From positions 1,054,001 to 1,118,000 of the forward strand of contig JAHNUO010000011.1 in the NCBI GenBank assembly GCA_019787685.1: DNA of 64,000 nt. Reading direction: 5' to 3'. Source of the DNA: Chiua virens (taxonomy: Eukaryota > Basidiomycota > Agaricomycetes > Boletales > Boletaceae). The notes under the pieces were generated by a model. The model was not told where the DNA came from. It saw nothing but the letters and a program-made list of their open reading frames with translations, and did not search any database. Made by a program: the position numbers and the translations under genes. The number at the start of each line of letters is the position of its first letter. Positions within the stretch are counted from its first letter, which is position 1. Positions 33,853 to 49,268 of this stretch are shown piece after piece.

Positions 33853-35719
33853 TTGACCCGCTCTACTTCTAACGCAGACTTATCGGAATCGCCCGCTTTG
33901 CACCATCTCAATGCCCTTGATGGTCACCGGGAAGATGAACTACCGCAGCCTAAGCGCGTCATGCTAGATCGCATCGTTTGGCGGAAACTTGATATGTCGA
34001 TTCTACCGGTATGTGTTGGCTTCTCCCATTTTAATGTCCTGGTAGCTTTGCGAGCGCTTTGCGAGCTCGGTTTCGTACACCGTATAATCGACTTCGCGGA
34101 TACGTGCAAGACAAGGGAAATATCGGAAACGCGTGCGTGGCTCGATTGCAGACATCGCAGGCCATGTCGAACTACCAAGTAGGTTAAGCGCTCTAAGTAA
34201 CTTGGTTCCGCTTCTTATTTGTGATAGTACACGATGGCCCCTTGTTGCGACTTTCATGTAAGTCGGGTGTTCGTGGTTTTTAACCTCAAGTCATCATGCG
34301 GCAGTCTGAGTATGGCCGTCCAGTTTCCATTCAACATACTCGTGAAGGTAGATCACGATGCTGTGGATAATGCGACTAGACTTATTGTAGTCCGTAGGAC
34401 CTAACATCATGCTTGCCGCTATGATCACAATGCGTGGTTCTGTATCCGCTTCTCAAGGTCAGCAGCTATCGGTATTATCTTGCCATCGTCCATTAGCTTA
34501 CCGAAACACAAGGGCTGGTTTCCAAAGTTGGAATATTCCAGATCGTGTTGTTCTTCGTTCATCAGTAGCACATGCGGCATCTTTCCGATAATCATTCTTT
34601 GTCTCTCTTTCTTCTGTATTCCTAAACTGTTGCAGAGACGGTACGTATCAACCCGGTGCTAATGATATCTGAACAGGATTGCGGCTTTCTTCTCCGTCTC
34701 ATTATTGGCCGCCGCGTTCGCTGGTTCATTACACTGCCATCGTCCATATGAACGGGTTTGGTGGTAAACCTGGTTAGCCTGGATATTCATTATTGTGTGT
34801 GGAGCATGCAGTACCCCAGACCTCGACACTCGTTAGCTTTGACAGGAGAGTCTATTCGCCGTTATCTTTGGTGCCATGTCCTTTCTCTTCCTTTCTCGTT
34901 CACCTCGAGAAGGCGCGTTTGTTGACGGAGATAGAACGGGCATATGTCATTTCAACCCTTGCACACGCCCGGGGCCGGTTCTGGGTCAGACAAAGGCGAG
35001 AAGGACAAATTTAGCTGGATCAAGGTCATGGAGGCGGTCATATCGCCGCATGTATGCTTTCATTGGTCTTCTTCAACGGTAACCTATCTGTGCTTCCATT
35101 CTCCGACGTGATTAACGATGTTTCCAACTCATCAGGAACCATGCAGTACGACCTCGCATTGTAACTGTGCCCTGTGTAAATTCCGTTTCCAGGACTAATG
35201 TTGATGTTATATTATTGCCGACGATTGTTGCTGGTCTTGGATATGCAGGTAGCCAAACTCAACGTTTCAACTCATGCCTGTGCCTCCATTCGCTGCCGCT
35301 TTTGTCTGTAAGTGTCTCGAGATACGAATGACCGTGTTCGTTTATAATACGACATCAAAGCGTCGTCGTCGCGGTTGCCGTGTCGGACCAATACCGGCGG
35401 CGCGGGTGCATCGTGATCTATTTTACGCTTTTTGCCTTCATGTATCTCGGTACGTCAATGCCGTTCAGCCAGAGAATGACGCCAACCTAATGGCGCCAGC
35501 GAGTCCGTCGAGTCCGGTTGGCTACGCGTCCCTGTTCTTCGTCGTCCCGGGTACGTTTTCCGAGACGCCCGCATGGTTCGCATGGCTGGCCAGCAACAGT
35601 GCACCGCACACGCGACGCGCCTTGGCTACTCGTCTACCGATCCAAAGCACGCTAAAGCAGCGATCGCGTTCATCGCCATGTCTGTCGGTATTTTGGTCGT
35701 GTCGACGGCCAGCTGTTTG
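33853..35719 (+). pseudogene. MFS permease pseudogene (ACS family, second subclade)
   Basis: Fragments of an anion:cation symporter-type permease, of a different subclade from the trio at 1-16367, occur in order: the start with RIVWRKLDMSILP (33975-34010), DKGNIGNACVARLQTSQAMS (about 34107-34170), RPNIMLAAMITMRGS (about 34395-34440), RIAAFFSVSLLAAAFAGSLH (about 34677-34730), AIVHMNGFGGKPG then TAG (about 34736-34778), LFLSRSPREGAFVDGD (about 34880-34940), FIGLLQR (about 35060), LMPVPPFAAAFV (35271 on) and YASLFFVVPGTFSETPAWFA (about 35524-35585). The HMNGFGGKPG block is in another frame than the preceding AGSLH and is followed by a stop. The loop after LTEIERAYVISTLAHA also changes frame. Two or more frameshifts make it nonfunctional. 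Confidence 0.75.
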
Positions 35720-35884
35720 AAAGCGGAAGAATGAGAAATGAGGAAGGAAGACGAGCCAAGGGACCGTTGGGACTGTAGTGTATGGTTCATATATGATTTA
35801 TAGGCTGGAGGCTTGAGTCCAGTGGACGGATGAAAAGTCGGCTATCTATTTCGCCGTGCGGCCAGCGATTTTGTACACCTCGAT

Positions 35885-37255
35885 CTATATATCGCTTTCC
35901 AAGACCCGCTCCAGTCTCCTCAGCAGCATCTCGTTCTCCTTCACCGTTCCGACTGTGATCCGTAAACACCCTTCACATCCAGGCTCGCCGCCTCTGTAAC
36001 GCACCACAACACAACTCTCGCCCGCGCCCTTTTCCTCCGCAAGCGTCTTGTACACTTTGATGGACCGTACATTGTCAGGGGCACCCGTCTTGGGATCGAG
36101 GATCGGGATCAACACAAAGTTGGCATTGTTTCCCCCGATCGTCTTCCCGACGCCTAAATAAGCCAGCTTCTCGAGGGACACTTTCAACTTTTCCCGTGAT
36201 GCGAGGAGCGTCCTAATTTTGTCGCGCATACCCTGGATCGCAGCCGGCTCGAGCGCCGCCAACGTCAGGTGCGCGGTCGGCGTCGAGATATTGTACGGCG
36301 CTTTCGTGTTGTTGAGCACTTGGATCAACGGGGGCTGCGCCAACGCCACGCCGAGCCTAGAGGGCACGTCAGTCCGACGCACGGCGCGGTCATCGATAGA
36401 TTGTTGCCTACCGGATCGCAGCGAGCCCAAAGCTTTTACTCAGCGTTTGCATCACGCAGATGTTTGCATAGTCTTTGATCAACGTGACGGCCGACGCGTC
36501 CTCACCCGCGAAATCAATGTACGCCTCGTCCACGATCACGATTCCTTTGAACGGTTCGTACTCCAACAAGGCACGGATGGCGTCGAGGGAGATAGTGGTC
36601 CCAGTCGGATTTCCGGGAGAGCACAGAAAGACGAGTTTGATAAGAGGGTCCTTGGATACCGCGTCTTTTACCTGTCCATGTCCAACTCGGTCAGCATCGT
36701 TCGTGTTTCTGGATGAAGCAGGGTACCGACAGACTCGACGAGCAAGCTAAACCGTCCCTTGTCACCACCCTCCCCCTCGTGTCCGCTCAGGTTGAGAGGG
36801 CAGCGGACGACCTCGATATCGTTGACATGCGCACAGACGGCATACATGCCGTACGTCGGAGGAGTCGTCAAGATTTTTTCTCGCCCAGGCACGACGCAGA
36901 CGCGCATGATCAAGTCGATCACCTCGTCCGAGCCGACACCTAGGAAGACGTGTTTTTCGCTCGGAAGCCCTCTAAGTGCGGCGATGCGCGATTTGATGAC
37001 ATCGTTAGATGGGTCGGGGTATCGATTCAGATGGGCATCCAGGGTGCCCCGTAATTCGGGGGGTATCTGGGTGGATGGATGGATGGAGTGGCCGAGGGCG
37101 TTTTCGTTGGCATCGAGCAGGATTCCGTCTTGGTAGTCATCCCGGGCGCAGCGATATGGGTGCAGTGTAAGGATATTGGGTCTGATGACCTTTTCTATGT
37201 CGAAATGAGTGGGTTTTGGTTGCTCGGGGGAAGGGACCAGCCCGTGAATCGGCAT
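35885..37255 (-). CDS. HIS5: Histidinol-phosphate aminotransferase
   Basis: This PLP enzyme converts imidazole-acetol phosphate to L-histidinol phosphate using glutamate, a late step of histidine synthesis. The ATG at 37255 gives MPIHGLVPSPEQPKP. Then come VIRPNILTLHPYRCARDDYQ, GILLDANENALGHS, LNRYPDPSNDVIKSRIAALR, FLGVGSDEVIDLIMR and TTPPTYGMYAV, all family motifs. An intron (about 36735-36671) joins LLVES to VKDAVSKDPLIKLVFLCSPG and NPTGTTISLDA. VIVDEAYIDFAG (PLP-pocket DEAY) and QTLSKSFGLA (SKSFG with the PLP-binding Lys) follow. A second intron (about 36420-36365) leads to LGVALAQPPLIQVLNNTKAP and to the Arg-containing LRITVGTVKENEMLLRRLE. It ends VLESDI and TAG at 35885. Its length and motif set are normal for fungal His5. 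Confidence 0.95.
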
Positions 37256-37478
37256 GGCACGAAGAGAAAAGCAAAATGACTCGTACTCGATTACTGCCGT
37301 AACCTGTTATAACACCACGTTAGAGCTAGACGCTATCTACACAACAACAATCCGATGCGTCGACAATGAAATACACCATGATAATGATGATGATGATTAT
37401 AACCGCTCCGTGATAACTGCGTACAGTGCATGCTAGAAATATCAGTGCAATGTGGACAGCTCTCCTAAATCTTGTCTA

Positions 37479-38772
37479 TCATGCACTTGGCGTAATCTTC
37501 CATACCCTAACGGAACCATCATCCGCCGCAGTAGACAAAAAATCCTCAAAACCCAAGCGAGGGCACCACCGCACTGAATTTACATCGTGAATATCATGGG
37601 CAGACGAAACCGACGCGACAAGCTTCGAGGTCAATGCTCTGTCCGTGGTATCTTGTTGTGGAGACTCCTTTCCCAAGCCAGAGTCAGAGGAAATGAGCGT
37701 TCATCTCATATAAAAGCTCACCAATATTTCCCAGACATTTATTTTACCATCACTCCCCGTGCTTGCAATCCATCCGAGGTTTTCCCCTCCCGTCCGCCAA
37801 TCTATCGAGTATATGCTTCTTGTATGACCCTTCAGCTGATGGACAAATTCCCATCTGTGTTCAGCCGTACGTCTCCAAATTTTGATGGTCAGGTCATCGG
37901 AAGAAGAGGCAAGGTAGTCTCCTCGAGGTGCCCATATGACACACCACACTGTTCCTGTGTGACCTGACAAAGTTGCAAAGCAACACCAGTCGTCTTCGGG
38001 ATCGTCCTCGTAAAGCTTGATAGTATCGTCGTAAGACGCGGACGCGAGGATCTGCCTCAAAAGTCCAAGTCAGCCTCGAAGCGATGTTCCGCGAGAGGGA
38101 GCACAACCTCCTCTGTAGGATGCCACGACACACACTTGACGTCCTGACTATGCTCCATCAAGACAGCCATGCAAGCAAAATCTGAGTCGGGTTTGGCTGT
38201 AAGAGAGGCGAGGGTCAGAAGAGGTCAACGGCATGACCGAACCCGATAATAACCTTCCCAGACCCATACTGATTTGTCTCTACTACACGATGCGAGAAGC
38301 TTGCCTGTCGCCGAGTAAGCCACACTCTTGCATTCTGTCTCGTGCCCTTCCAACAACGCAACGCATTCCCATTCGTCGGATTCGGTCAGATCTATGTCAT
38401 CCTCTGCTTCCTCAGACTTCTCCCATATGCCAACCTGGGCATCGAAGGATCCTGTTGCCAACGTTTGCCCTGAGGGCGACCATGAAACGCTTCGGACGGT
38501 TTTACTGTGCCCTGTCTGAATGGTTGAGATATGGGAAAAGGCAACTCTGGATGGATCGTGTGGGTCCTTGCGGTAGCTGTACAAGCGTACAGTCTTGTCT
38601 GCCGAGCATGAGGCAAGTAGAGGTTTGGCTGGATTCCAGGCTGACTTGCCAAGCACGATCTTCGTGACCTAAACACAACGATAGTGTCAAGGATGGTCCA
38701 GATGGAGACAACATGCATACCTGACAGTTCTCCATGAAGTTGGAGTGTAAATGGGAGATCGACCATGATCAT
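37479..38772 (-). CDS. CIA1: Cytosolic Fe-S assembly WD40 protein CIA1 (CIAO1)
   Basis: Cia1 is a seven-bladed WD40 protein of the CIA targeting complex, which hands Fe-S clusters to cytosolic and nuclear apoproteins. The first exon (MIMVDLPFTLQLHGELS, ATG at 38772 or 38766) is spliced to VTKIVLGKSAWNPAKPLLAS. Blades follow: SCSADKTVRLYSYRKD, HSKTVRSVSWSPSGQTLATG, SFDAQVGIWEKSEEAEDDID, then ECVALLEGHETECKSVAYSA and SCSRDKSVWVWE. After introns come LMEHSQDVKCVSWHPTEEVV, ILASASYDDTIKLYEDDPED, WCCFATLSGHTGTVWCVIWA, TRSIYSIDWRTGGENLGWIA and the final NSVRWCPRLGFEDFLSTAAD with GSVRVWKITPSA and TGA. The acidic loop after IWEKSEE and the HPTEEVVL segment are typical of Cia1, not of generic WD40 proteins. 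Confidence 0.92.
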
Positions 38773-40816
38773 GCAGTGAATCAGAAAACTAACATCGGAT
38801 ATCACGATACTCCTACAATTCACACGGTCAATTCTGCCTACCCACCACTGGCACCTCCTCGCGGGCGAATTTAGACCCGACTCTGCATAATTTACGGTCC
38901 TGCCAGTCATCTGTGCAACTTGAAAAGAAATCTTACGTCCTGGGTCCGTTTATATACAGCGTTGCGCACTGTCTAGCGCGTGGAAGGGTTTCGCGGATAA
39001 GCACTCTATCAAGCCTATACAACTTATAATCTGACTTGAAAACCCCAAAACGTTGACGCCGGACAAGCGGACAGAGCTGCTTTGGCGTCCCGTCAATCTC
39101 GGGTGGCCCGTACGTGTCATCAAGTGCAGTTCCGACGCGTCGCCGCACCATCATCGCTCGTTGTTCCTTGTATCTACAAAGTATCAAAAGGCATGTTCGA
39201 CATGCTACCGGTGAATCTAACAAGCATCACAGGCGCGACCCATCCAGCTCGTTCGGGACGTGCTTCACCGTGATATTCAACTCTCGGATGGAGTCACTCT
39301 CGAGGGTGTCATGCATACATACGGCTGTACAAATTCGCCCACGCCATGCAGTACCATCGGCAGGAAAAGACCGCGTGGATACAGATGCTCATCGTTGACG
39401 GGCATGGAGTGTGTGCCCTGTGATAATTCGACATCCCTTATGCGTGAAAGCATCGTTCACCTTGAATGTAAGCCCCTTCGCCCATCACTGACGACATGCT
39501 TGACCCCTCGGGCTTTCAGATTGTTAGCACGTGGAAGAAACAACTGGCCGGCACTCACTCGTACACGATGATAATAAATTGGAGAACCAACACCCGAAAG
39601 CGTTCCGTAGTAAGTCTGTAAGATCTTGGGCTATCAGCTGACCAGTCCTGTTTGTGCGCCCGGCAGCGGTTTCGAGCCAGCGAAAGCTCTCATCGGGCTC
39701 CGCTACCCTGCCCGCCTAGGGCACTTCCACACTTCGGGAGCAGGCTTGGTTTCGCGGGAACTGAGGCTACGTCGCTGGGAGCACTGTGGGACGGGACCCA
39801 CCGTGGGTGGGGAGTAAGAAGGCTTTCATTCCACCGTTACGGCACGTTAGGTCAGTGGTGACTGGGATATCCAGGACGTTATCAATGTGCCTGAAATAGC
39901 ACGCCACACGCGCCGCTGTTTCGTTACCCGTGTAGATCTGGTCCCCATGCCTCAAGCACTCGACGAGCGACTACTGAGTTTGAGTTGGAAAGGATAGCGC
40001 CGAATAATTTCCATGCCATCGAGCGGAAGAAGGGTCCCGCATAGCACCAGATGTCCGATCGGACAACCACCCAAACCCCCTTTTCGACGCTGGTTCCTAC
40101 GATAAATTACTCAAACAGTTGGTAAGCTGAACGCGCCCGTTTAACAGGCGGCTCACAATGCCATCTCCGGCCAATTCCAGTGGTGCCTCAAAGGCCACCA
40201 TTAGCATGGCGGTGGCCAGCATAGCAACGATGAACAGCTTTCTTCGGCGTCGCACGAAAAAAAGTGAGCCTCACACTCCAGACTTCAAGTAATCAATCAG
40301 CTATCTCATCATAATGTGCGAACGCAAGCTACTCGTAATCACCGCAGATTTCGGCCCAACGACTCGGAGTTTCAAAATTCAGATTGACAACAGTTTGTAC
40401 AGGATGCCGAAGAGAAATTTTCGACCCATACTAGTAGTAGTCCTTGAAGTGTCGAGCTAACCTGACCTGAGACTCATACTTGCTGCAAGCCAGTGCAAGG
40501 TTATGGAACCACAAGCCTTAGGCAGGCTAAGAGATCACAACTTATCTCCGCCACTCATTATCGCCCAGTCACTCGGTGGTGGTCATTTCCGAAAGGTGTT
40601 TACTTGAAACTTACGAAACTGCATGGGTGGTTCCAGCCGTATCAATGATCAGCGCTCGTACTCAGCCCCATTATGAGGCTCGACATGACGTTCTATGGGC
40701 GTCACAAAATAGAATCCGTAGTCTTTTAAGCCCATCTGTCTGAGTAGAACGCCACATAGCTGCTTGCTATCTCACCCATTTCTCACTCGTCTCTCAATCC
40801 AGATCCATTCAAGATC
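38773..40816. other. Two-kilobase region without a supported gene
   Basis: Scattered short frames occur, none with a family motif or consistent splice joins. A GC-rich block at 39650-39830 stands out in composition. Near 40140-40260 a frame on the plus strand reads ASKATISMAVASIATMNSFL, hydrophobic but isolated. The last 100 bases probably hold the promoter and 5' leader of the next gene. Confidence 0.4.
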
Positions 40817-42601
40817 ATGTCCTCTGTTCTGCAGTCATTCCTCATTTCCATGCAATGGAAGAACTATGTATCTCGTATGCTTTCCCACACTCATCATGGT
40901 AACCTGACGTCTCAGAAGTTTCAACTTTCTTCTCGCAGTCATCGTACTGACTGCCGTTGTATATGATTATGGTAAGCTGTTGGTTCTATTCCATTGTCAA
41001 GGTACAAACTTGCGCTGCGTTATTATGCATCGTTCAGTCCTCTTCTTTCCAAAAGAGGTACGCACATTTCACACACATTCTGGCAAGGTTTCCTGATCAG
41101 TAGTCAATGAAGATAAGGTACATCTGGGTCAGCGCACACCTATTCACGGAGTCGACACGTACCTAATAAGACCACAGAGCAAACCGTGGACCTGGGTGTC
41201 GACGCTGTTCGTTCTCGTGCGTGCTGAAACTACTAGTTCATTAGCAAATGCTCTAGCAAGATTTCATAGATTCGTTATTGCAGCCTATTGAGTTTAGTGT
41301 GAGTGTATGGCTGTAGCAGTGTGTGTATTAGATTCTAACCTCATTTGTCAGGTGCAATATTCTCTGTGAGTTGAACTCGAATTTTTTTGACTTGATCAAC
41401 TTATTTTGACCACGTTTCAAAGATGGCACCACATTTGTACCTGGTCCTGAAGAGGTACACTTTGTCAGATATATATCAATCACTCAGGAATTATTGACGT
41501 GGAACTTTGTGTACTTGTACTCAGATGTGCGTACTCGGACTTACATATGCTTATTGTCAACTGATATCTTATCCAACAGTTGTGCGTGTAACTCAAAATC
41601 TCATTTCTCCATTCCATTCACGAATACTTAAAGGTGGAATGCTCTATCTTACGATGCTATGGTCATATTTTCTTTTTTTCGTGGCAGCTGATTGTGAGTC
41701 CTAGTAGCTGCGCCACTTGTATGAGAAAATGAAAAGTGCAATGGGGGTTATAGCCATAATGATCCTGCGCCTATGGGCAATATACAATCAATCAAGGTCA
41801 ATCCTTGGTACACTTCTCGTCTTGTTTTCCATCGAGGTCGTCTCCATAGCGGTATTTTTTGCCTTTACCAGTGATCCGAAGAATTCATCATGTATGTGCA
41901 GATAAGTTCCACTAAATGTACGCCATGCTAACCAATGGTTAGGGCCCACCAGCCAAACGCTAGAATATTCATATTGCACGTTTACAGTGCCACCTCTTGA
42001 AGAGATCGTTTTGGAACAAGTGGCGTACTCTGCGCAAATCCTCTTTAGTGTAACGTTGTGCATGCTCGCATCTATCCAATTCGTGAGGCAGTCGCTTGAG
42101 ATGTACCGCATGACAAAGCGGTGGCAACTCAACCGATACATCAATTTACTCGTCAAGCAGGGCATTGTCTACTTCTTTGCGTATGTGTTCATCCTCAGTC
42201 CCCCCATTGTCAACACCAAAAATCACATTAGATAAGGCTAACAGTACCTTCTTCATCACAGATTCCTCCTGCTGAATGTTCTCACCCTGCTGTACAACTG
42301 GGGAGAGTTTTCATCCGCCGACACTGCGCAGTATTTGTTACTGACTTTCTTGGAGTATGTTCCCGTGTTCACTCTCACCCCTCGACTGGTCATAAGCATA
42401 CGGGAACTGCACGAGCATGACGTTCAAGGCAGGAATGGGGGCGGGATCGACTCTGGATTTGGTTTATCCGACCGGGGCAGTGCTGTATCACGTATTGTGT
42501 TCGCACTGAGTCACGCAGAGAACGAGGTGGGGGAAAATGTGGAGGGAAATGCAGGGCAGGGTGAGGATACAGTGGTGCCGGGGGAGGCTGAGTCGGCTTG
42601 A
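40817..42601 (+). CDS. DUF6533-type multi-pass membrane protein
   Basis: The ATG at 40817 gives MSSVLQSFLISMQWKNYVS; short introns lead to VLTAVVYDYVLFFPKEV and then SKPWTWVSTLFVLVRYIGYC, the DUF6533 signature (TxxxYDYxLxFxxE...W.....TxLFxxxRY). Further helices lie at about 41640-41700 and 41730-41790, followed by MRVWA-like LRLWAIYNQSRSILGTLLVL and FSIEVVSIAVFFAFT. The exon from 41987 has LCMLASIQFVRQSLEMYRMT and KRWQLNRYINLLVKQGIVYF. The last one (about 42263-42601) has LTFLEYVPVFTLTPRLVISI, then a Gly-rich acidic tail ending at TGA. Seven helices in the order usual for this large agaricomycete family suggest a plasma-membrane protein of unknown role. More than eight short introns are used. 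The 5' exon chain is less certain than the 3' half. Confidence 0.75.
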
Positions 42602-44175
42602 CCGGTATATGTGGATCATGCAAGTGTACTTGTATGCTTGTCAGGTTTTCGTGTACAAGCCAACTGAACGTATCCAAATGATGTGACTCATGTAGCCTAC
42701 ACCAGAATGGTTTGAAACATACAGCGGTGAATCAACAAACAGATCTGTAGACTGTAGAGCTCTGGGTATGCTGACAAGGTAAGTACTCATGCTGATGAAG
42801 TGTTGTGATGTACCTCACTGAGGCTGGTGAGCAAGTACTAGCTTTTCGATATCTGCCAACTGAAACCAGATCACCCACAACAAACTCGAAGCCTCGCGTT
42901 AGTAGACACTAGTACTGCGTAGCGGGAATTTTATGTAAAGTCGGTTGCATGGGAGTTTTGTGGTAAGGGTAATGTCAATGTTCATTTCAAGTTAACATTT
43001 TCAGTCGAACTGAGGGTCATTTTTGTGTAGATCCAGAAGTACAACCTCATTCGCTTGTGGTCGCTAAGGAGGGAACTCGCTGACTGTTTTCGAATTTTTG
43101 GCTTGTTTGCTACAGGAACTTCACTGTTTCGTTTGAGTGAAACTCCGAGTCGTTTTGACTCGGAATTGGTGTGCAATTCTCACTTACTTGATGCTCAAAA
43201 CTCGCCTCCAGGTTGTTGTGTCTCACCAACAATCGCAATCATGCTAAGGTCGTTATTTTCAGGCGGGCCCTCAGCGCGCTCCAGCAGTTCACTGAGCGGT
43301 CAACCAGCCTTCATGGCCGGGGTCGCTAAACCTGACTAGTACTACTGTAACAAGGACGTCCTAGTATATCTGCAATCAATTGCGACTCCTGAGTTACGGG
43401 CGCAGTACGACGTTTATGTAGCCACGTGTCACCACCCCGGGCGAAATCATCGACATTCTCTAGATCTGGACCAATAATGATGCATCACACGGTACGTAGA
43501 CGCACTGCATCATGGTAATGGATCGCCAATTTGGGTATGCTGTAACAGACCACAGGTACCTGGTCATGAGGGGACACAGTGTGAAGCGACGGGAATTCAG
43601 AAGTCACGTATATGCCAGTGTGAACAACCAAGGAGACGTCAGGGCGGCACGTCGTGGAAAAGCACTGGCAAGTGCTATGGCGACGTCTAACTTCGGAACC
43701 AAGTTTGGATCTAGGATGAATCGAGGCGAGACGATTAGCCTCTGTACTACATACCTCTACTGCCGAATTGTTGTGACAGCGCATACAGCCTGAGGACGGT
43801 CAAAGTATAGTTGCCACTCTCGGGTACCTCAATTTGAATTTTCGATCTCGTATTGTCAGCGTTGTACATATGTACTACTGCTTCTGTGCGTCAATTTTAG
43901 AGGAGTGTTTCATGATTCCTTGTGTTGATAAGCAAACGCTAACGAGTATCGTAGTCAGGGGGATTTGTGCTAACAATCTGAATCATGCCAAGCGCTTTCC
44001 AGCGATGCTTAGATCGACACATGATAGCTGCTGCGGACACATGGATTCATTTTCTGAATCACTTTCCAGGATTATGTTTACTACTAGAATGCGCGTCTCC
44101 TGGCCGACGAACCATTCGTTATAAAGCCCTCCCCACTGCCCTTTGCCTCCCATAAACCCATTTGTTGCGCATAAA
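42602..44175. other. Intergenic region upstream of the GH5 gene
   Basis: No gene was found. Frames at 42982-43339 and 43485-43793 lack motifs. The last 60 bases contain ATTCGTTATAAAGCCC (TATAAA at about 44119-44124), a likely TATA box about 55 bases upstream of the GH5 start codon. Confidence 0.45.
44119..44124 (+). promoter_or_regulatory. Putative TATA box of the GH5 gene
   Basis: TATAAA lies 52 bases before the ATG at 44176, a usual spacing for a strongly regulated fungal gene. It is inferred from sequence only. Confidence 0.45.
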
Positions 44176-45585
44176 ATGGTTCTGAAGACATTGTCTGTTC
44201 TCGCTCTCGCTGCCACTGCCGTACAGAGCCTCTCACATCTCAAGTTCGCAGGTGTCAACATCGCAGGCTTTGGTATGATGGTTGTTCCCCGGAATCCCAC
44301 TGGAATGCTGACCAGTAACCCCACAGATTTCGGATGCAGCACAGATGGTACTTGCAACGCTTACAACGTTTGCCCTCCTCTAAAACAGCTGGGCTGTAAG
44401 TTAACATCGAGCATGTCCACGATCCATCGTTTACGAATGGTTGTAGGTGCCGATGGGCTTAGTCAGATGCAACACTTCAAGGAGGACGGTTACAACGCGT
44501 TTCGTCTTCCAGTCGGCTGGCAGTATCTCACTCTCAACCAGATGACTGGTGTACTCAATGATGGCCAATTCGCTAAGTATAACATGCTCGTCGAGGCATG
44601 CCTAAGTACTGGAGCGCACTGCGTGATTGATATCCACAACTACGCACGGTATGATGGCAATGTAGGATCTACGCCTGTGTTGGGTCTTCGATCTGACGCA
44701 CGTCCCTAGATTATCGGTCAGGGCGGCCCTAGCAATGAAATGTTTGCAGAGTTCTGGCACAACATTGCCAGTTACTGGAAGAACGAGACTCGGATCATAT
44801 TTGGACTGTGAGTTTTTCGAACTGGGCTACATCTGTTCAATGTATCTCACAACACACAGTATGAACGAGCCTCACGACATGCCTGTGAGTCTATTTGAAT
44901 TCGACATTTTGTGGCAATCCTTAATGAACGTACGCAGGACATGACGACCTGGACAAACACCGTTCAGGCTGCAGTAACTGCGGTTCGTTCTGCGGGTGCT
45001 ACTTCACAAATAATCCTTCTTCCCGGTGACAACTGGACGCGAGCAGCGACCTTTGTTTCAGGGGGTTCCGCGGATTTGCTCAACACGGTGAAAAATCCGG
45101 ACGGAACGACCAAAAACCTCGTGATGGACGTTCACCAGTACCTTGACTCTGATTATTCGTAAGTCACAACCCCCAAATTGATTGTCATGTTCGTTGGTTG
45201 AGCGTGATATCAGTGGTACTCATACGGACTGCGTCACCAACAACATTGACGCTGCTTGGAAACCTCTCGTTACATGGCTTCGCGCACATAGCCGGCAAGC
45301 ACTGAACACTGAAACAGGTGGCGGCAACGTCGACTCTTGTGTCGAGTACCTCACCCAACAGATCGACTACCAAACTGCCAATTCTGACGGTCGGTCTTTC
45401 GATTATCCCTCTACTTGGCCCTGTTCACTGACAGTGATGTTGCCCCAGTTATTATTGGCTACCTCGGCTGGGCCGCAGGTTCGTTCTCTACAGACTACAC
45501 CCTCAGCGAGACCCCATACTATGACGGCACTACCTGGACCGACCAGATGACTGTTCTCAAGGTATTATCTCCCAAAGTGAGCTAG
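44176..45585 (+). CDS. GH5 endo-beta-1,4-glucanase, secreted, no CBM
   Basis: This secreted glycoside hydrolase family 5 cellulase cuts internal beta-1,4-glucan bonds. The signal peptide is MVLKTLSVLALAATAVQSLS, followed at once by the catalytic start LKFAGVNIAGF; there is no N-terminal CBM1 or linker. Seven exons join by GT-AG introns (first at 44396-44446). Motifs in order: DGLSQMQHFKEDGYNAFRLP, GAHCVIDIHNYARYDGN, IIGQGGPSNEMFAEFWHNIA, FGLMNEPHDMP (acid/base Glu in NEP), VMDVHQYLDSDYSG, TNNIDAAWKPLVTWLRAHSR, ALNTETGGGN (nucleophile Glu) and VIIGYLGWAAGSFSTDYTLS. It ends LKVLSPKVS and TAG at 45585. The fold and order match fungal Cel5A-type enzymes. It is convergent with the GH1 gene, a partner in cellulose use. 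Confidence 0.9.
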
Positions 45586-48303
<2,718 letters not shown>

Positions 48304-48574
48304 TAGACTGGAGATGATTAAGGTGAGCAGTGTGGGACTCGGGCTATTCAGATACTGTCAATATAAGATTTTGGTTATCAGCAGATGTCGTGACGTCCTG
48401 AAAGATGAACCATGCACTGCGACTCCAGTGCCATCTCCTCATTTTCCTTTCTCATCATCTATTTTAAAACATTTCCTTCGTTCAATGTAGGTATATATCC
48501 AGTTGGCGGCTGACAAGATAAAAATACCGATGTATATGACGATGAATTACTGCGGTGTGCTTTGGGTCCGTAGA

Positions 48575-48790
48575 AAAATACTATCCAAGGAGAAAAAGAG
48601 AAAAGAAATCGAACAGGATAGTATCGATGGCCACAGCGCTTGCACGTCGCGTGAGTGGTGAATTGTTGTTTGCTAACCGTGCTATCAAAGCAGGAGACCC
48701 AGAATACGCGCCGGATACAAAAAAGAAAAGGGATGCGTATCCAGCCAGACCCGATGACTCGGAGCTCACTGACATGTGACCTGGCACCAT
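48575..48790 (-). pseudogene. Orphan MFS permease C-terminal exon
   Basis: The minus strand encodes LAGYASLFFFVSGAYSGSPA followed by LIARLANNNSPLTRRASAVA, which aligns with VGYASLFFVVPGTFSETPAW and FAWLASNSAPHTRRALAT of the pseudogene near 35520-35640 and with TM10-11 of ACS permeases in general. No other permease exons lie around it. It is therefore a lone fragment between the GH1 and SEH1 genes. Confidence 0.65.
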
Positions 48791-48799
48791 GCTCCACTG

Positions 48800-49268
48800 C
48801 GGCAGCCCGTACTTATGTTAGTGTCGATGTCCCACTGGAAGCAGTCCCACAATTGTGATAGGCGATGGAGAGAAAGGCATGTATCGGCCACTGTTCTTGT
48901 GACCACGGCCCGGGCTTCCTTTCTTACCTAGTGATGTACTGGGGCTGGAGCCGAATTCGGGGCTGCGCGAAGACCCAGGGAATCAAAAGTAGCAAGTATG
49001 ATGACCAAAGTTGAGCAGGGATGTGGGAAGTGGAGGGTAGATCTGATTTAGGAACGTGTGGCAGCGACGAATGAGCGAGCCCAACGGTTGTACTATCGAG
49101 TGGATCAAGGGTTTATTTGTCCTTGTTGAAATTACAAGTCTTCGCCTTCCAGTTTTGGAACTGCTCAAACAACATCACTTTTGTTCTAAACCGCGATTAG
49201 GCTCAAAGAAGCTTCTCAATTACTCATACATTCACCCCGAACTGGTCGACACTTCTCTTTTTATCGTG
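48800..49268. other. Upstream region of SEH1
   Basis: No gene is seen. A plus frame runs from 49056 into the SEH1 start exon, but its sequence before 49269 does not look like the conserved start. Confidence 0.4.
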
